Positions 32,591-44,547 are shown, counted from the stretch's first letter. The stretch: DNA of 58,911 nt from Entrophospora sp. SA101 (GCA_958430865.1 CAUDNR010000413.1:1-58911), one strand, 5' to 3'. Notes: a model not told the origin generated them from the sequence alone. A program made the numbers and translations.

Positions 32591-32952
32591 TCAATACTTC
32601 TGTTGATAATATATTTGTTGTTGGTTTTCTTCACATGAAAAATGGAAAAGAAAAATATTGATTATAATTGAAACAATCAAACCAAAAATGGCACCACAGA
32701 ATATCGATAATAATAACAATCCATAATTCCACTTTCTGAATTTTCGCCAATAGTTATTGTTACTACCGCAAAATTACCCGAATTTTTTGATAATTGCTTC
32801 ATATTTGATATATTAATATTAATATTAATATTAATATTGTGCGGCGAATTCGAATTATCAAAACACGTGATTTCACAAAGGAAAATATTATCAAAGTGAA
32901 CATTGGTATTACTAGAATACAGGGATCCATATTGTTTGTTTAACATCACCAA
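32591..32952 (-). pseudogene. small single-pass membrane protein-like frame, disrupted
   Basis: The upstream frame has cysteines, polar residues and an Asn-Ile run coded by an ATATTA microsatellite. A frame offset by one base, starting near 32715, then encodes a strong hydrophobic segment (GLLLLSIFCGAIFGLIVSII) and a short polar tail ending at TGA (32591-32593). Joining them requires a frameshift or an unrecognised intron. The first 20 codons overlap dispersed repeat R1. Possibly a chance arrangement. Confidence 0.3.
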
Positions 32953-33025
32953 TGTAACATGATCATGATATTTGTCTAGACAAAAATAGTTAATATGAAA
33001 CTCATTTACTATATACTATGGAACC
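32892..33025 (+). repeat. dispersed repeat R1, long copy
   Basis: Contains CAAAGTGAACATTGGTATTA, then about 60 bp, CATGATATTTGTCTAGACAA, ATATGAAACTCATTTAC and ATGGAACC, in the same order as 44214-44343. The ORF that follows ATGGAACC at 44338 is missing here. Confidence 0.75.
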
Positions 33026-33629
33026 AATTTTATAAATCAAAAAATTGATCGAATAATTGATAAAATAGAACCAAGAAACGTCAATTCAAAAATAAATCAG
33101 ACAAACTTACTAGTGATAAACAATATTCACAAGAAATAGAAAATTTATGGAAGGATTTCAAACAATTATTTGACAAAAAAGACTGAACCGAATCCAAATT
33201 TTTCATCAAGTAAAATGACCATTGAAAATCGTGAATTACTTGGAGAAGGAAAAAGTCCACAATAAAAAATTTCTACCAACGAAAAACAAATCCTAGAAGG
33301 AAAACAATAGAAGTAATTCAGGAATGGGTCAACAAAGAAAAGAAGTGGAGAGTGAAATTGACGAAGATAATGAAGAAAATATTAGTAATAATGAAAGTTG
33401 AATTTTTGTCAGAGTAGTTCAATTGTGTAACATAATCTTGAACTTTAAATTTCTGTCAAATAACGAGAATATATATACAAAGAGAAATTGTTACTATGAA
33501 ATGAATTACCTCCACTAGGAATGTGTTACACCTCTTTAGAGATCTCTAGAAACTTGAATGTATTTTGCATAGAATTCAAAAAATTATTTGAGCAATGATT
33601 TATCACGTGATTCCCATACCCTTAATCGG
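33026..33629. other. non-coding stretch with broken frames
   Basis: Short acidic and lysine-rich fragments on the plus strand (around 33130-33410) are interrupted repeatedly. No gene can be supported. Confidence 0.3.
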
Positions 33630-33692
33630 TATACTCAAAAGTTAAAAATTTTTGAAATATTATGTAATCCACATGTTGGATTTTAAAAAAAC
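33630..33692. repeat. dispersed repeat R3, second copy
   Basis: Matches 12546-12606, including TTTTGAAATATTATG and TTGGATTTTAAAAAA. Here the repeat continues into ACCACCACC without a gap. Confidence 0.75.
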
Positions 33693-33809
33693 CACCACCA
33701 TTCAATTCAGCTTTTAAAAGGAGTCAATTAATGTAAAAAAAAATTTGTCTTGAAAAATTTTTTTTTATGGATTTTTTAAATTTGAGAATTATACTCATAA
33801 CTGCAATTA

Positions 33810-34085
33810 TAGATGGATGTCTAAATTGTTTTTGGGTTGTCTAAAGTCAAAATAGTATTTAGACAAAAATGTCTAAATGTCTAAATTAATATAGATAGTA
33901 ATTATTTGCTTTAAATACAACTAAAAGTCATGTGTACATAACTCAAAATCCACAAAGTTCAGTAAATTATTCAATAAAAAATTCAATTTCAGCATTTTAG
34001 ACAATTGAGACCATGATTGTCTAAATGTCTAAATTAATTTATATTTTAGACATTCTCTAAATAATTTAGTTTAGACACCCATCTA
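33810..34085. mobile_element. mariner/Stowaway-like MITE
   Basis: Inverted ends TAGATGGATGTCTAAA and TTTAGACACCCATCTA with TA on each side (33808-33809, 34086-34087). Internal direct and inverted copies of TTAGACA/TGTCTAA occur about eight times. The 276 bp element has no ORF. Confidence 0.75.
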
Positions 34086-34284
34086 TAGTTGGGATTAGGT
34101 CTTTTTTAGTGGATTTATTGATTTTTTGATTTTTTTTGATGGTAAATTTTCAGTATCAGAGATTGATCTTTTTACAGAAGACATTTTTAAGCAAAATTGG
34201 AGTTTTTTTTAATAATTTTATGAATAGTGTGAGTTCAGTTAATTAATGGATCAAAAAAAATGGTATTATTTATATGGGGCATGC

Positions 34285-34335
34285 TGCAACAAAACCAGAC
34301 AAAGTGAACATTGGTATTACTATGAATTTCAGGGC
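34285..34335 (+). repeat. dispersed repeat R1, short copy
   Basis: GCAACAAAACCAGACAAAGT, then GAACATTGGTATTAC and AATTTCAGGG, nearly identical to 44205-44253. Confidence 0.75.
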
Positions 34336-34459
34336 TTGAATTTCAGTTCTCAATCAATGGATTCTACAAATGTAGAAATTATGGTAAAAAAAAATTTATT
34401 ATTTTATAACTAGGTTGTATTGTAGTATTATAATAGGAAAAAAAATATATTATCCTAAG

Positions 34460-35839
34460 TTATATAAATCATTAATTTTTTTTGTTATTTTATAAAATTC
34501 AAATTCCTCTATCAAATGAACATTACTGACATTTTTAAGATTCAAATTATTTTCATAAGAATCTTGGCAATAATAACAATAAGTTTCATTATTATATGAT
34601 AATTGTAAATCATCAAAATCTACAATCACTTCATGAAATTTTATATTATCAATAATGAGATCAATAGACTGTTCAGATGAAATATTGAATGTTTGAAAGA
34701 TTTAACTCTACTTAATATTGAATTATTTAGTTGATTTTCATCAATTTTGAAAATAAAACTTTGTTTTGTTTCAATATAATAACTATCATTTGAAGATTTT
34801 TCCTTTATGTTATGGCAAACTGGGTTGTAACCACCTACTGATTCACCAATTAGCCCGAATTGAGCGATTCCGCCCAGTCTGGATAATCGTCATTAATCTC
34901 TACTAAATAAAGTTAAATAAATATGAATGTGCTACGGATTAAAAATAAAAATAAGAATAGATTAATAATAATAAAAATAAAAATAAAAAATAGAAATAAA
35001 ATTTAATTTGACCCGAAATTAAAGGATTCGGCCAAATTATCTTCGTCATCGTCTAATTCTGGTAACAATATTATAGCACTTTTCCTCAAAAATTAATCTC
35101 CCAAATCCATCTCAAGTGCCTTGCAAAATTAATTGAAAATTATAAGGTATTTCATCTTCTTTATAATTGTATTCTTTCAAATCAATCCAACTGGATATTA
35201 AATATTTCATTCTTGAGTTTAATAAACTTCCCTCTTTTATTCTTATATGTTTTGATCATCTTCACTGAAAAGATCCATAATTGTCTTATTTCCAGTATCA
35301 ATAATGAAACAAATGAATTAAACTGGTAGAATACAATTGCATATTAGTTCGTGGTCATGCTAACAACTCTATGAAACATATCTCAAATAATCAGACACCC
35401 ACCTTTCATATGGTAAATCCTTAGCATATTCATACAATATGTCTTCTACATACTTATTTGAAGGTAATTTCCATTTCTTATCAGAACACATCTTTAGATA
35501 ATTTGATTTAAACTTCTGTTTCATTTCATTGATTGCTCAATCATTGGATATATTTCAGGAGAGAATTACTGTATATACCTTGTCATTATCATCTATTGTA
35601 TTGAAACCTTCCAATTTTATAATTGTTTCATCAGTATAGTCGTCATCCTCTTCATAAAAATTATTATTATTAAAATGAGAAAAATGTTCTGTAAAATATT
35701 CATTAACTACTATACCTTCATCATCATTCTTTTTATTAATGCTTTCAGTCATAATATGTAACTTTTTAACTGGTTCCACATCAAGTTCATCGAGAATACC
35801 ATTGGTTTGTTGTTTGTATGCTGCATCAAACACATTCAA
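34460..35839 (-). pseudogene. lineage-specific hypothetical gene, decayed
   Basis: Fragments of one or two ORFs in changing frames: an N-terminal acidic part (35555-35839), a middle piece with SDKKWKLPSNKYVEDILYEY (about 35390-35530), and a C-terminal piece with EVIVDFDDLQLSYNNETYCY and CQDSYEN (about 34470-34660). The middle phrase is of a kind I associate with unnamed Rhizophagus protein families. Function unknown. Multiple frame breaks and stops make an intact product unlikely. Confidence 0.4.
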
Positions 35840-36773
35840 TGCTGTAATTTGACTTTTGCACTTGGAAGCCGTCTTTAAGAATAGACAATTTAAAATACTG
35901 CATCAAATTATCCATACAACAACCATTAAAATCACAATAACTACCTTTTTGAGTGATAATTTTTCATCAAGTTTAACTAATTCCATGAGTTCCTTCACCG
36001 AAGGCGATTTTTTCTAAGATGAAAAAAAAATATAAAAGCTTATGTTTTGAAAAAAACCCTGAACGTATGTTGCACGAGGAACGACACCCCCCTAAGGCTG
36101 TGCAAACCCCTGGTTCAGGTAAAAAAAGAATAGAAACAGTAATGATCTGTTGTATGAGAAAATTGCCATGTTTCGTCGCTCTTCATCTTTATCTTTATCT
36201 TGAATATTTTTTAGTAACGCTATATATCTCTACTTCATGATCGCGAGTAAATCATCAGGTAGATTAGTGGTAGACCAGAAAGCCTTCACTGCCAGCAGAA
36301 AACCAGGAAACGACCATGAAATATGAGGTGTTTCTTCAAAGTAGTAGATTGCCACCGAATCTAAATATTTTGAAATTTTCAGTAAACGTCGAGTTACTTA
36401 ACAGTTAACGAATAAAACAGTAAATGAGTTCAGACGTATCAAAAAATTTTTTTAGTAGGACTGTTCATTTCAAAGCTACTCAATAAATTTGTTATTAAAA
36501 AAAAATTTTTTTTATATATATGCGTGTTTATTCGTGTCAAAATAAAATTTGGTTTTTTTTCTAAGATTAGAAAAGTGTAACGTTGATCATAGCAAACAAA
36601 AAAAAATTATTATTACCAAAAATAGGGTTGGCTTGCTTACAAAAATTTATTTTATATATATTTGCGAAAAAAAGTTATTTGACCATCCAAATATTCCTTG
36701 TGCTAAGTAGAAAAGAATTGAAAAAGAATCAAAGCAATGGATGAGTAGCACACCTTTATTCTGCTTTCTTTTC

Positions 36774-36917
36774 TTAACGTTTAAATTTCATAGGTAATTC
36801 TTTCTTTTTCTTAGATAAGCTTGCTTCCAGTGTCCGAGTATCATTTATTTTGAAAATATAGGGCGCAATTTTCTCGTCTTGTTCTTTCTTCAAAATGCTT
36901 CTAATTGTACTATAATT
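36774..36917 (-). pseudogene. decayed copy of the small R1-linked ORF
   Basis: A 47-codon stretch is clearly related to the ORF at 44338-44547, sharing NYSTIRSILKKEQ, EKIAPYIFKINDT and LEA. It loses the shared C-terminus by frame slippage and ends at TAA. As at 44338, a copy of repeat R1 lies directly upstream (36935-37006), so the ORF and R1 travel together. Confidence 0.65.
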
Positions 36918-36934
36918 CTTGTGTGATAATCCTA

Positions 36935-37006
36935 TAAATATCATGATCACATTACATTTGTGATGACTAAATTTGATCCCTGAAATACCAATATTCGCTT
37001 TGTCTA
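36935..37006 (-). repeat. dispersed repeat R1, copy linked to decayed ORF
   Basis: Minus strand: AGACAAAGCGAATATTGGTA, TTTCAGGGATCAAA and ATGTGATCATGATATTT, in the same order as the R1 copy at 44195-44337. Confidence 0.65.
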
Positions 37007-37759
37007 TATAAAGATGTTATTTATTTTATGGGATTCTTATCAATAACGAACCTTCCATCTTTATATGTGATTTTTTATTTGCGTTTACTAAGATTATAAG
37101 GAGAAATCAATTATGATTATATAAAAAAAGTGAAGTTGTTATAGAGATTTCGTTATAGAGAGTGTGAACCGTATATACAAGTATGCATATTTTATTTCTT
37201 CAATATAAAGCTTTACTATTATGTATCAAAGGATATTTAAGATTCAAATTTTAAATAATAAATTCAAATACGTATATTTGTACATCATGCAAAAAGAAAA
37301 ACACAAAAAAACTCTTTTAAAGTTGTAATGACAAAGATCTTTTACTAAAATGTAAATGTGATAATTGCAAATGTTGATCAAAGTAGAATTTCCATTATGC
37401 TGACTAAGTGACTTGTTAATTTAAAGAAATCTAATCAATGTGGTACGAAATACTTACTAATTTACTAATTTGATTTTATTTGATTATATTAATATACTAT
37501 ATATATAATATCTAACATATTTGTAAGTATCACAATAATTAAAAATCGAGATCTACGTTGATTTATAATAAAAATTTTATTCCTAATCATTACTAATGCA
37601 TCTTTCATTAGAAAAAAATTTATATATAAACGATGTCTTCTTCGATTTTTAAAAAAAGTTTTTTAATTAAAATAACAACAACAACAATTAAATAACAATA
37701 AACAAAGAATTGATATATATTTCATCTAATTACATCCAATTCAAATTAAAACTGAAAAA
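37007..37759. promoter_or_regulatory. upstream region of the LUD gene
   Basis: AT-rich non-coding sequence; a relic similar to the GTTATAGAGAGTG element at 56646-56759 lies at about 37137-37170. No specific promoter motif was recognised. Confidence 0.35.
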
Positions 37760-38554
37760 ATGACAATTGTAAACAATCATACCGATCAAACTGCCAGTTC
37801 ATTGCTTAAGAGCGATCCCAAACTTTCGTCTGGCGAAGTAAAAGTCGATACGAATAAATATGGAAAATTAGCAACCGAAGAAACAATAGCAAAAACCAAG
37901 GAGGCATTAGAAACCAAAGGTCATCAAGTTACTGTGTTGAATACAAGTGAAGAAGCATATGAATTTTTGAAAAAATTGATTCCTGCAAATGCCTCGGTTA
38001 ATAACGGACATTCCACCACATTGGAAGAAATTGGATTTATCGAATATTTGAAAACAGCAAAAGAATGGGTTAACGTTCATGCAGAAATTTTGGCTGAAAA
38101 AGATTTTGCAAAGCAAAGTGAAATACGTAGACTCAAAGGTTACAACGTTGATTATTATTTGTCTTCTGCTTCTGCTATTACTGAAGATGGTGTAATTGTA
38201 AGTATATTTATATAAATGATCATTATTATGGAAAATTATTATTCATATATTATTATTGTTATCATTTTAAAACAGATTGGGGTTGATGCAAGCGGTAGCC
38301 GTGTTGCAGCATGGGTAGATACAGCCAAAACTCTTGTGATTGTAAGTGGTACAAATAAAATCGTAAAAGATGCTAATGAAGCAGAAGAACGTGTAACAAA
38401 ATACTCTTTTGAACTTGAATCAGCACGTGCGAGATTAGCTTATGGAGTTCCTGGCAGTCAAATTTCTAATTATGTCTCGATTAGGTCTGCAAATCCTTTC
38501 AGTCCAACAAAACGTGTCCATGTTGTCTTAATTAAAGAAGTCTTGGGATACTAA
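37760..38554 (+). CDS. LUD-domain (LutC/YkgG-like) protein, two exons, 238 residues
   Basis: Exon 1 is 37760-38197 and exon 2 is 38276-38554; the intron begins GTAAGT and ends ACAG, phase 0. The frame gives a complete LUD (DUF162) domain: KTKEALETKGHQVTVL, then NGHSTTLEEIGF, YYLSSASAITEDG, and after the intron IGVDASGSRVAAW, VSGTNKIVKD and a basic C-terminus with SPTKRVHVVLIKEVLGY. Bacterial LutC takes part in lactate oxidation. Eukaryotic stand-alone members are of unknown role, so a metabolic or redox function is only inferred. AATAAAAAT about 105 bp after the stop may be the polyadenylation signal. It is the most ordinary and intact gene of the window. Confidence 0.88.
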
Positions 38555-38989
38555 AAGGAAGAAAGAAATTTACATATTCTAATTGTTTTGTTATTTTAGC
38601 TGTTGATTTTAGATCAATATTTATTGGTTATTTAAAATTATTTGTTATTTATTGTAAAGAATAAAAATATTTTGGTACACAAAAATTTATATTTAATGGT
38701 TTTGGGTATTATGCATATAAAATTTCATGCTTCGATTAAAAAATATAAATTACGTTCAAACTACCATGCATTCACATAGATGTTGAGTAATTTTTATACA
38801 TATATAATATACCTTCAGAACTTTCTTCAGGTTATATACTGACTCTATTCCCTCGTGGAGAAAATATCAAATATAAACTGTTTCTTTAACTTAAAACCTA
38901 CTCTTTGAGCGGTCTCCGGTTAAACTATCTTCGCTACGACTTTTTACATTCACGTCATTGAAAAATCAAAAACAACAAAATTTAAAGTA
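38555..38989. other. 3' region and intergenic DNA
   Basis: No gene recognised. The distal part (from about 38830) may belong to the C-terminal end of the adjacent Tc1/mariner pseudogene. Confidence 0.35.
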
Positions 38990-39400
38990 TCCAAACCTCT
39001 TCTAATTCTTCAAATTTTTTGCTCAATTAGGTTTTTCGAAAACGAGTCTCTACAGTGTTCAATCGAATTAAGGTCAGGGGGACTGGCTTGGCCAACTTTT
39101 GGTTTTAACCATTCTTTAACTTTTTAGAGTCATAAATCGATCAGATTATCTCGATTATTAGAGATTAAGAGATAAGGTTGGAATATTTCAACGTAAATCG
39201 TGATTATTCATTTTTCCAGGAAGCAGTACCAAAACATTACATTACCACTTCCGCATTTAAGTCAATATTAAACCTTGCTCCAAGTACAAGTATCACCTAA
39301 ACACGACCTGGACCATTATTTCTAAACGAGGCGAATTTACTTTCATCACTCCGTATTAAAATTTTCCCATGTTCCTATTCTCCATTTTTTTTTTATTACA
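38990..39400 (-). pseudogene. Tc1/mariner transposase, degraded
   Basis: On the minus strand, in different frames, the sequence shows RSDESKFASFRNNGPGR (first catalytic Asp region, about 39315-39350) and KEWLKPKVGQASPPDLNSIEH (39030-39090). The latter is the family signature around the second catalytic Asp (usually SPDLNPIEHLW). Stops and frameshifts lie between. The terminal repeats of the original element were not found. Confidence 0.75.
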
Positions 39401-39747
39401 CTCAAACGATTTTTATTAATTAGAGGTTTAGAAGGCTTCTTTTTTGGTTGTGAATAAAAGCTTGCAAGCCCGTTTTCTGATTGAATTTGTTTTTTACTTC
39501 AGCTGGCTCATGGTTGTTTTCATTTCCTATTTGCCTCGAGGTAAGTTTGAAACATTGCCTTTCTATTTATAATTCTGTATATTTAGAACCATTATAGTTC
39601 TAGAAAAGCAAAGAATTTTTACTTTTGACTTATCACCTTTATGGAAACCAATAATCTGACTACATCCAACTTCAGTTAAATTTTATTAGAAAAAAGTAAA
39701 GCAAAATCACGTTAAAAAAAGAATTATATCTTGAGGATCAGATCATA

Positions 39748-39955
39748 GGGATGGGGACGGTTTATGTCACGTTCGGCGACGAATAATATTTTTAATAATT
39801 GATCCGTGACGATTAACTACTAAATTATAAGTGACAATTAACTTGTCTTGTTTTGGCAATATAAATGTCACCTGTAATTTAGTATATTAATCGTCACGGA
39901 TCAATTATTAAAAATATTATTCATCGCCGGACGTGACATAAACCGTCCCCATCCC
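39748..39955. mobile_element. long-hairpin MITE with TA target duplication
   Basis: The element is almost entirely an inverted repeat. About 90 bp at the left, starting GGGATGGGGACGGTTTATGT, pair with the right end ACATAAACCGTCCCCATCCC with few mismatches around a loop of about 25 bp. TA lies on both sides (39746-39747, 39956-39957). It has no coding capacity. The hairpin could produce double-stranded RNA if transcribed. Confidence 0.85.
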
Positions 39956-40253
39956 TAGGTAGAGGTATGACTATCTTATACTAAAGAGGAGTGACAAAGC
40001 GCTTTTTAGTGTACCCAGGAGTGTTGTGATACACTCTTAAGCAGCGGATGTATATATATACCTCTAATATAGTTGTTTCGGGTTCTTCATCAGCAATTAA
40101 GGAACCTCATTTTGGGGCACTCCACAAAGAAGTGTTTAAAATCGCCAGATCGCAACACCTTCTACCCAATCATATTCCTCCGTTAATCCAGCTTTCAAAA
40201 AAGAAATATATTTTTCATTTTTTGGAATACTAACTTTATAAATAAATCAAATA

Positions 40254-40263
40254 NNNNNNNNNN
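40254..40263. other. assembly gap (10 N)
   Basis: Scaffold join in non-coding sequence. The right side begins with a repetitive block of GAAACC/GCGAAAC motifs. Confidence 0.99.
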
Positions 40264-40540
40264 TGAAACCATGGCAAAACTATATTAAATCCTATCAAAA
40301 ATCCTGTTGAAACCATGCCGAAATGGCGAAACCTCAAAATGCGAAACTCTCCCGAAACTCTAATAAACAGGAAAATTAATATAAATTGAAAAAAGAAAAT
40401 TGAATTATTTAAAGATCAACTTCATTTCTGGTGATGGGTTTATCGTGATTCAACAATAAAAGAATTTCAGCATTACTTGTTTCTATTTTTACCCACATTT
40501 AAATCTTCAAAATTAAAACTCTGTACTAAAACCTGTCTTA

Positions 40541-40655
40541 TCTAAAGGTCGTTCGTTCTACATACCAATATTGATAAACCTATTTTACTTCAAACTCAGG
40601 CACTAAAGCGCGTTTTATTAATACTATTGCGTGTTACTATTATTACGCGTAGTTA
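40541..40655 (+). repeat. dispersed repeat R2, copy 1
   Basis: Shares GTCGTTC, ACCAATATTGA, TTCAAACTCA, GCGCGTTTTA and ACTATTATTACGC in order with the reverse complement of 54425-54540. A weaker tandem relative follows at 40707-40800. Confidence 0.6.
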
Positions 40656-40706
40656 ACAACTTAAAAGTCAAAATTTGAAAAAACATAAATTGACATAACT
40701 TGTATG

Positions 40707-40800
40707 TATGTAAAAGTTCTTCTACATACCAACATTGACTTGTCTATGTGTGTTTTAAATTCAAGCATTAAAGACAATTCGAACGCGTTTTGATTTTTTT
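40707..40800 (+). repeat. dispersed repeat R2, copy 2
   Basis: TTCTTCTACATACCAACATT, AAATTCAAGCATTAAAG and GAACGCGTTTT follow the order seen at 40541-40655. Confidence 0.5.
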
Positions 40801-41741
40801 TCATTTTATGAAATGTAATAATAAAAGAAGAAATAATAGTAATAGTTTTAATTCGTAAAAAAAGAATATGCATTTATTTTGAAAGAAAATACACGGAAAA
40901 TTTTTTAATTAGTCGAACTTCTCTTTATTCGCTTAACGATCCAGAATAACCAATATCTAGCACCCACCATAATTGGATATAAAGTAATTTTATTTCGTAA
41001 ATCAATCAAGATGATTACGTACAATATACAAATTAAAAATGTCAAATAAATATACAGACAGTCTAACCCCAAAGGAAACATACCAGTCGTAAAAACAATC
41101 GGCTTGTCATGTATATAACACTAAAATCATACTTACTGGTCTGATTATCTGAAGGTGATAACAAGCCCAAAGTTGTAATCTACTAATTTATCAAATTAAA
41201 TCACCAAACAATCCTCCTCTTCCGGAGTGGTGACTTATCATTGTATTATTTTCTCCCTATCTAATTTCCAAAAATGTAACTCGCTTAGGAATGGAAATGA
41301 TTGGTTTTTTTTAATACATATCCAAAAAAAAAGAATATACTAAAGATGTGAAATTTTGCATATATAATTTGATGACCAATATTTTTTATTTAATTATTAT
41401 TAAGCATGTTTTTGTGCAAATTTTGTTTAATAATGCGCCCGACTTTTTGTTTTTGTCCAGGGATTATGCATTATGCATTACATTTTCTCTCAACTAAATA
41501 TCAAATATGAATAGGAATGTGCGCATGCAAGGAAATATATGACATATCATTAATAGTTTCAATCAGTTCATTTCTATAACAATGTTTTCCATATTGCACA
41601 ATTAACGTTTTTTGAATATTATCTATAACAAGAGGTGAGATTAAAGTAACATCATTGTGTATATGTGTATATATATTATAGACACTCAGCAAAGTATCCT
41701 CTTTACTATAAATTAATTTACACATTATCCTCTTTCTTTAG
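40801..41741. other. non-coding stretch
   Basis: No gene recognised; two short frames on the minus strand have no recognisable content. Confidence 0.35.
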
Positions 41742-41937
41742 TGGTGTCAAAATAACCTTTGTTGATTTACGAATTTATATGCAAGATCTAACCACTACAG
41801 GACGTTTTATTTACATTGATGATGAAGTACCACTACAAGAACTAACTGACGAAGAAATTATTAGAGCAGTGAAGCCAAACCTTGAGGTTAACAATTCTGA
41901 TGAGGAGGAAGAAGCGGAAATGGTACATAGTTCTTAG
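41742..41937 (+). pseudogene. Tigger-type transposase C-terminal fragment
   Basis: After a possible splice acceptor (TTTAG) the frame reads ITFVDLRIYMQDL, TGRFIYIDDEVPLQELTDEE and an acidic SDEEEEAE stretch before the stop. The layout resembles the acidic C-terminal linker of Tigger/pogo transposases in these fungi. No DDE domain is present. Confidence 0.4.
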
Positions 41938-44194
41938 ATAGTTTAGACACAATTAGTTACCAAGAATTAAAAACAATTTATAGTTTAAAATCAAAAATTC
42001 ATAAACGCGTTCAAGATAATGAAAACAACTTACACTAGACAGTTTATATACATATATGTGTGTGTGTGTTGTGCATGAATTTGTATAAAAAATTCATCTC
42101 GTTATAAGGGACTTTTCAATTTATTTATAGTAAAGAGATTTTTCTTTATAGTAGAACTGAGTGACCACTATAACTGTAATTATTATGATGCACCGTGCCT
42201 ACTACATTATTACTATTACATTTATATTAACGTGTCCAATTTTTTACAAAAGTGTAAAAATATTCAGGCGTTCTATATTAAAACTACTATGTGTGACGTA
42301 GGTCAATTGGGAAGGCCATAATTATACTGTATATCTACTCTTTAAAATATTTCTTCAATTATGCGAAACATGGTGGCACTTAATCCATGTGGCCGTTAAT
42401 AATGACGATTTTGTATGTGGAAATGAAATCTATACGCGAAAAATTAAATTGACAAATCAAAAGGAATTTATTATCATAATATTAAAAAACCCATTTATGA
42501 GGAATGATCATCAAGGATATTATTATCATTCATTTTTTTTTTTTGAGAGATTGAATAGAATTAATATTTTTGTTTAGGGATTATTATTATTAAAAAATAT
42601 ATCGATCAAAAATATAGGTGAGTTTACTGATGTCCGTTTTGAACATAAAGATTAACTCCAGTCCCAGTCCCGGAGAGTATGATGAGAGAAAAAGCACAGA
42701 ATGGTAACGGGGACTAGAGCTTCTCTTATCCTGCATCTGAGCCTTTTTGATTCTCAAGGTAAGTTGTTTACTTTATTCTTGGTATTTTGTTTTATTTTGC
42801 TATGTGCATTTGTCAATCATAGAGGAGGGCTCGATTGAAGTTTCGCAAATATATGATAGATACAGTTGTCATATACATTTCGTGTCGCTTGAATCCTGGG
42901 TTTCAAGATTTTTCAATCTTTCTAACCAGGGAGTTGCTGTGGTAATGAGATGGACAATTTAATAATTCTGACACCTATATCAATCCATTATTAAATTTTT
43001 TTTTTTTTAAACACTGGAATTCATTTCCCTGTTGATAGGAATTCATGCTATTGCCTTGAATTTTTCAGGTGAATTTACAGGCCCATCCATACCTCCTTCA
43101 CGTAGTAATAGAATGACCTTTTCTATATTGAGCATGTTGGATTCTTCTGGATGGTCTTTGCTTTAGAAACATGGGAGATGCAATTTTTTGTTTTTTAGAA
43201 TTAAAAAAAATTATATAAAGAAGAAATCATGTCTAGTAAATAATACGCGACATAATTATTGTACTGCGGGTTTGATATATCTCATTAATTTAATTAATAA
43301 AAAAATCTTTAATGATATTCAAGCAAAGGAATTTGGAGCAGTCATCTTAGTTGCTCTTGTATTTCAAAAATGGCGAATTTTATATCATCTATGAAGCTGT
43401 AAATTACTCTGTTGTTATGTTGTGTAATCCTACGAAACAGACTTAGTCCTGATGGTTCTCTTGGACGTTTTCTTAAAATATGTCGGCCTGGAACTATAAT
43501 AATAAATTTCATGGAAAACAACTCTATAAACAGGTTATGGCATAAATTTCAACAAATAAAATAGTGTTCGTATCGCAATCCAAAAAGGAGACAAAGTGGT
43601 CGCAATCAGATGTCACAATCATTTTTATACGACACAAAGGTAATTGCAACCATCATCAAAAGTTGCAGCCAAGTATTCTTGAACCAATCACATGTTTTAC
43701 AAAATCCTTGTTTATTTTTTGATATAAATAAATTCAATTTGGGAAAATAACTTGCATGATAAATTTATATATAAAAATAATAAATTTTCACGTTACCTTT
43801 TTACTACTACCAATTGGGAAGGTAACTATTCTGAATTTCTGTTGAAAAAAAAAAGTATTTCAAATTTCTAGAACCCGTAACTACAATACTTAACTAATAC
43901 TTATTGAGCCCAGAACGGTCTAAATAACGCTGTGTTTATTATTATTATGTAAAAATGATATAATTGATTAATAGTCTCCTGATTTGTCAACTACCAATTA
44001 TAGCCCTTATATAAACAAAATAGCGTGTGTAACTAACTAATCAATATTAATATTAACATATTAACATATAACGATTGTTTTGATTCAACGTTAACTACAA
44101 CATACTACTTTAATATCAACGTATCACAAAAAAGTAGTTAACTTGTTTATGCAATTCCAAAAAAATCTTTAATAAAAAAAAATGATAATAATAT
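41938..44194. other. gene-poor stretch
   Basis: No supported gene. Sequences like TTATAGTAAAGAG near 42120-42160 recall the pogo-like MITE at 56646. A diverged family B MITE relative (AATCCAAAAAGGAGACAAAG, then GGTAATTGCAACCATCATC) lies at about 43569-43690. Confidence 0.4.
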
Positions 44195-44337
44195 ATGGGC
44201 ATTCTGCAACAAAACCAGACAAAGTGAACATTGGTGTTACCAAGAATTTCAGGGATCAATAGTATTACTGGTGTAATGTGTCATGATATTTGTCCAGACA
44301 AAAATACCTAATATGAAACTCATACATTAGGTCTACC
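44195..44337 (+). repeat. dispersed repeat R1, most complete copy
   Basis: ATGGGCATTCTGCAACAAAA, CCAGACAAAGTGAACATTGG, AATTTCAGGGATCAA, TCATGATATTTGTCCAGACA and ATATGAAACTCAT are followed directly by the ATG of a 69-codon ORF. This copy defines the order used for the family. Confidence 0.75.
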
Positions 44338-44547
44338 ATGGAACCCAAAAATTACAGCACCATTAGAAGCATTTTGAAAAAAGAACAAGGTGAAAAAATT
44401 GCTCCTTATATTTTCAAAATAAATGATACTCAGGCACTAGAAGCTTATCTAAGAAAAGAAAGGATTACCTATGAAATTTACCAAGAAGAAAGAAAAATAA
44501 TGAATGTTAGCTTGCATTATTACCCAATAAAAAGCAAAAATCTTTAA
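44338..44547 (+). CDS. small ORF linked to repeat R1, 69 codons
   Basis: Starts ATGGAACCC and ends TAA. The product (IRSILKKEQGEKIAPYIFKI, then QALEAYLRKERITYEIYQEE) is lysine- and glutamate-rich and likely helical. A decayed relative is at 36774-36917, also next to R1, so the frame has been duplicated with its upstream sequence. Residue-level conservation between the copies (NYSTIRSILKKEQ, APYIFKINDT) suggests it was coding. It is convergent, 72 bp away, with the TGA=Trp gene at 44620-45232. Family and function unknown; no Trp codons, so its genetic code cannot be told. Confidence 0.5.
   Translation: MEPKNYSTIRSILKKEQGEKIAPYIFKINDTQALEAYLRKERITYEIYQEERKIMNVSLHYYPIKSKNL

Noticed and set aside
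32677..32952. Intact 91-residue gene
   Set aside because: The plausible transmembrane part is in a different frame, and the N-terminal codons lie in repeat R1.
36019..36240. 73-codon plus-strand frame
   Set aside because: No recognisable residues, low-complexity tail, and no conservation signal.
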